Below are positions 13,835 to 14,386 of a stretch of 14,386 nt of DNA, piece by piece. Below the pieces are notes generated by a model. The model had not been told where the DNA came from and did no database searches. It was given only the letters and a program-made list of their open reading frames with translations. The DNA lies in NCBI GenBank assembly GCA_028716125.1, contig JAQUQK010000024.1, positions 1 through 14,386 of the forward strand, written 5' to 3'. The position numbers and the translations under genes are program-made. The first letter of the stretch is position 1, and every line of letters starts with the position of its first letter. Origin of the DNA: Thermoplasmatota archaeon (lineage in GTDB: Archaea > Thermoplasmatota > JAQUQK01).

Positions 13835-14386
13835 ATGAAAAACCCGTTCCTTCACCCAAGCGGGAGGGCAAAATTCCTAGAGAGCTCCCTTCTGCCAAAG
13901 TCGAAATTCGAGCAGATGGTCTTGGCAAAGGATGCCGAAGCCGCGCTTGAGCTTCTGAAGGACACGCGCTACGGCCCTATGATACATTCCAAAACCGCAA
14001 AAGATTATCAGCAGATATACGGCGCGGCGATAAATTCGGCGTATGCTGAAATAAAATCGATATACGAGCCGCTACTTTCGTTTTTCAAGATGGAATACGA
14101 CTTTTTCAACTTGAAGCTAATTTACAAGAACAGGTTTGGGCTTCTGTCATTTGAGAGCGCGAAGGTTTTTTTTTCAGAATTCGGCTCTTTTGGCAAGGCT
14201 GCGTTTGAAAGCGCCCTTAAATTGGAGACAAGGGAGATTGGAAAAGCGTTTCCGGAATTCGAGCCAGTATTTGCGGAAATTGCATCAGTCTCAAAAGACA
14301 ATTCAGACGCCAATCTGCTCGAAGCGGCATTCGACAGGCAGGCGCTTGAGAATTTATACAAGAATGCGCCGGAAATCCTGAAGCCC
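13835..14386 (+). CDS. atpC: A/V-type ATPase subunit C, 5' part (cut by window edge)
   Basis: The frame from the ATG at 13835 stays open for 184 codons to the last base, so the C-terminus lies outside. The protein is helical and matches the AC39/subunit C (d-like) family, the funnel that connects the rotor ring to the central stalk. The best landmark is MEYDFFNLKLIYKNRFG (about 86-102), corresponding to the YD..N.K..L.....G signature, with a FDRQALENLY-type segment near 166-175. The start is set by the ten-base gap after atpE; an in-frame GTG at 13826 is an alternative, and the ribosome site is weak. Position after K and E supports the call as much as the sequence does. Confidence 0.85.
   Translation, partial: MKNPFLHPSGRAKFLESSLLPKSKFEQMVLAKDAEAALELLKDTRYGPMIHSKTAKDYQQIYGAAINSAYAEIKSIYEPLLSFFKMEYDFFNLKLIYKNRFGLLSFESAKVFFSEFGSFGKAAFESALKLETREIGKAFPEFEPVFAEIASVSKDNSDANLLEAAFDRQALENLYKNAPEILKP

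Noticed and set aside
1..14386. CRISPR array, integrase or phage module, toxin-antitoxin pair or other defence system.
   Set aside because: No spaced repeats, integrase or transposase motifs, or small paired orphan genes were found; the gaps are short apart from 7147-7513.

Overview
This window is archaeal chromosome carrying housekeeping genes. The archaeal markers are ribosomal protein eS1 (S3Ae), an alanyl-tRNA synthetase of the archaeal architecture, mevalonate kinase next to isopentenyl phosphate kinase, V/A-type ATPase subunits K-E-C, TATA-box promoters about 26-30 bases before ATG, T-rich terminators without hairpins, and a tRNA without an encoded CCA. The compact layout, mid-range GC and bacterial-type GyrB/GyrA would suit a DPANN-type (for example Micrarchaeota-like) or euryarchaeal genome. 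That placement is inference; I cannot run a phylogeny.

Layout. The left part is read leftward: eS1 (831-100) has its own promoter. Before it on the same strand runs alaS (5171-2412), deoC (2323-1655) and a stand-alone asparagine-synthetase-type ATP pyrophosphatase (1655-882), the last two overlapping by one base. From 5314 everything is read rightward: tRNA-Gly(CCC) with an odd T-loop; mevalonate kinase overlapping isopentenyl phosphate kinase (isoprenoid lipid precursors); a 367-base gap; gyrB-gyrA (DNA gyrase, coupled); a TspO/MBR membrane protein; and the start of an A/V-ATPase operon K-E-C, with C cut by the window edge.

The least explained DNA is the gap between isopentenyl phosphate kinase and gyrB (7147-7513). 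It contains an ~80-base element that folds by perfect Watson-Crick pairing into a closing stem and a three-way junction, which I could not match to any RNA family I know. After it come a small palindrome and a 26-base A/T-only promoter tract for gyrase. A second structured stretch is a pair of back-to-back hairpins at 16-68, past the end of eS1.

Functionally the window joins translation (eS1, AlaRS, tRNA-Gly), membrane lipid precursor synthesis (MVK, IPK), DNA topology (gyrase) and membrane energetics (ATPase). The ATPase K subunit carries the residue set known for sodium binding in the Enterococcus hirae rotor ring. I see no transposon, CRISPR array, phage gene or defence system. Coding genes look intact and of normal family length.
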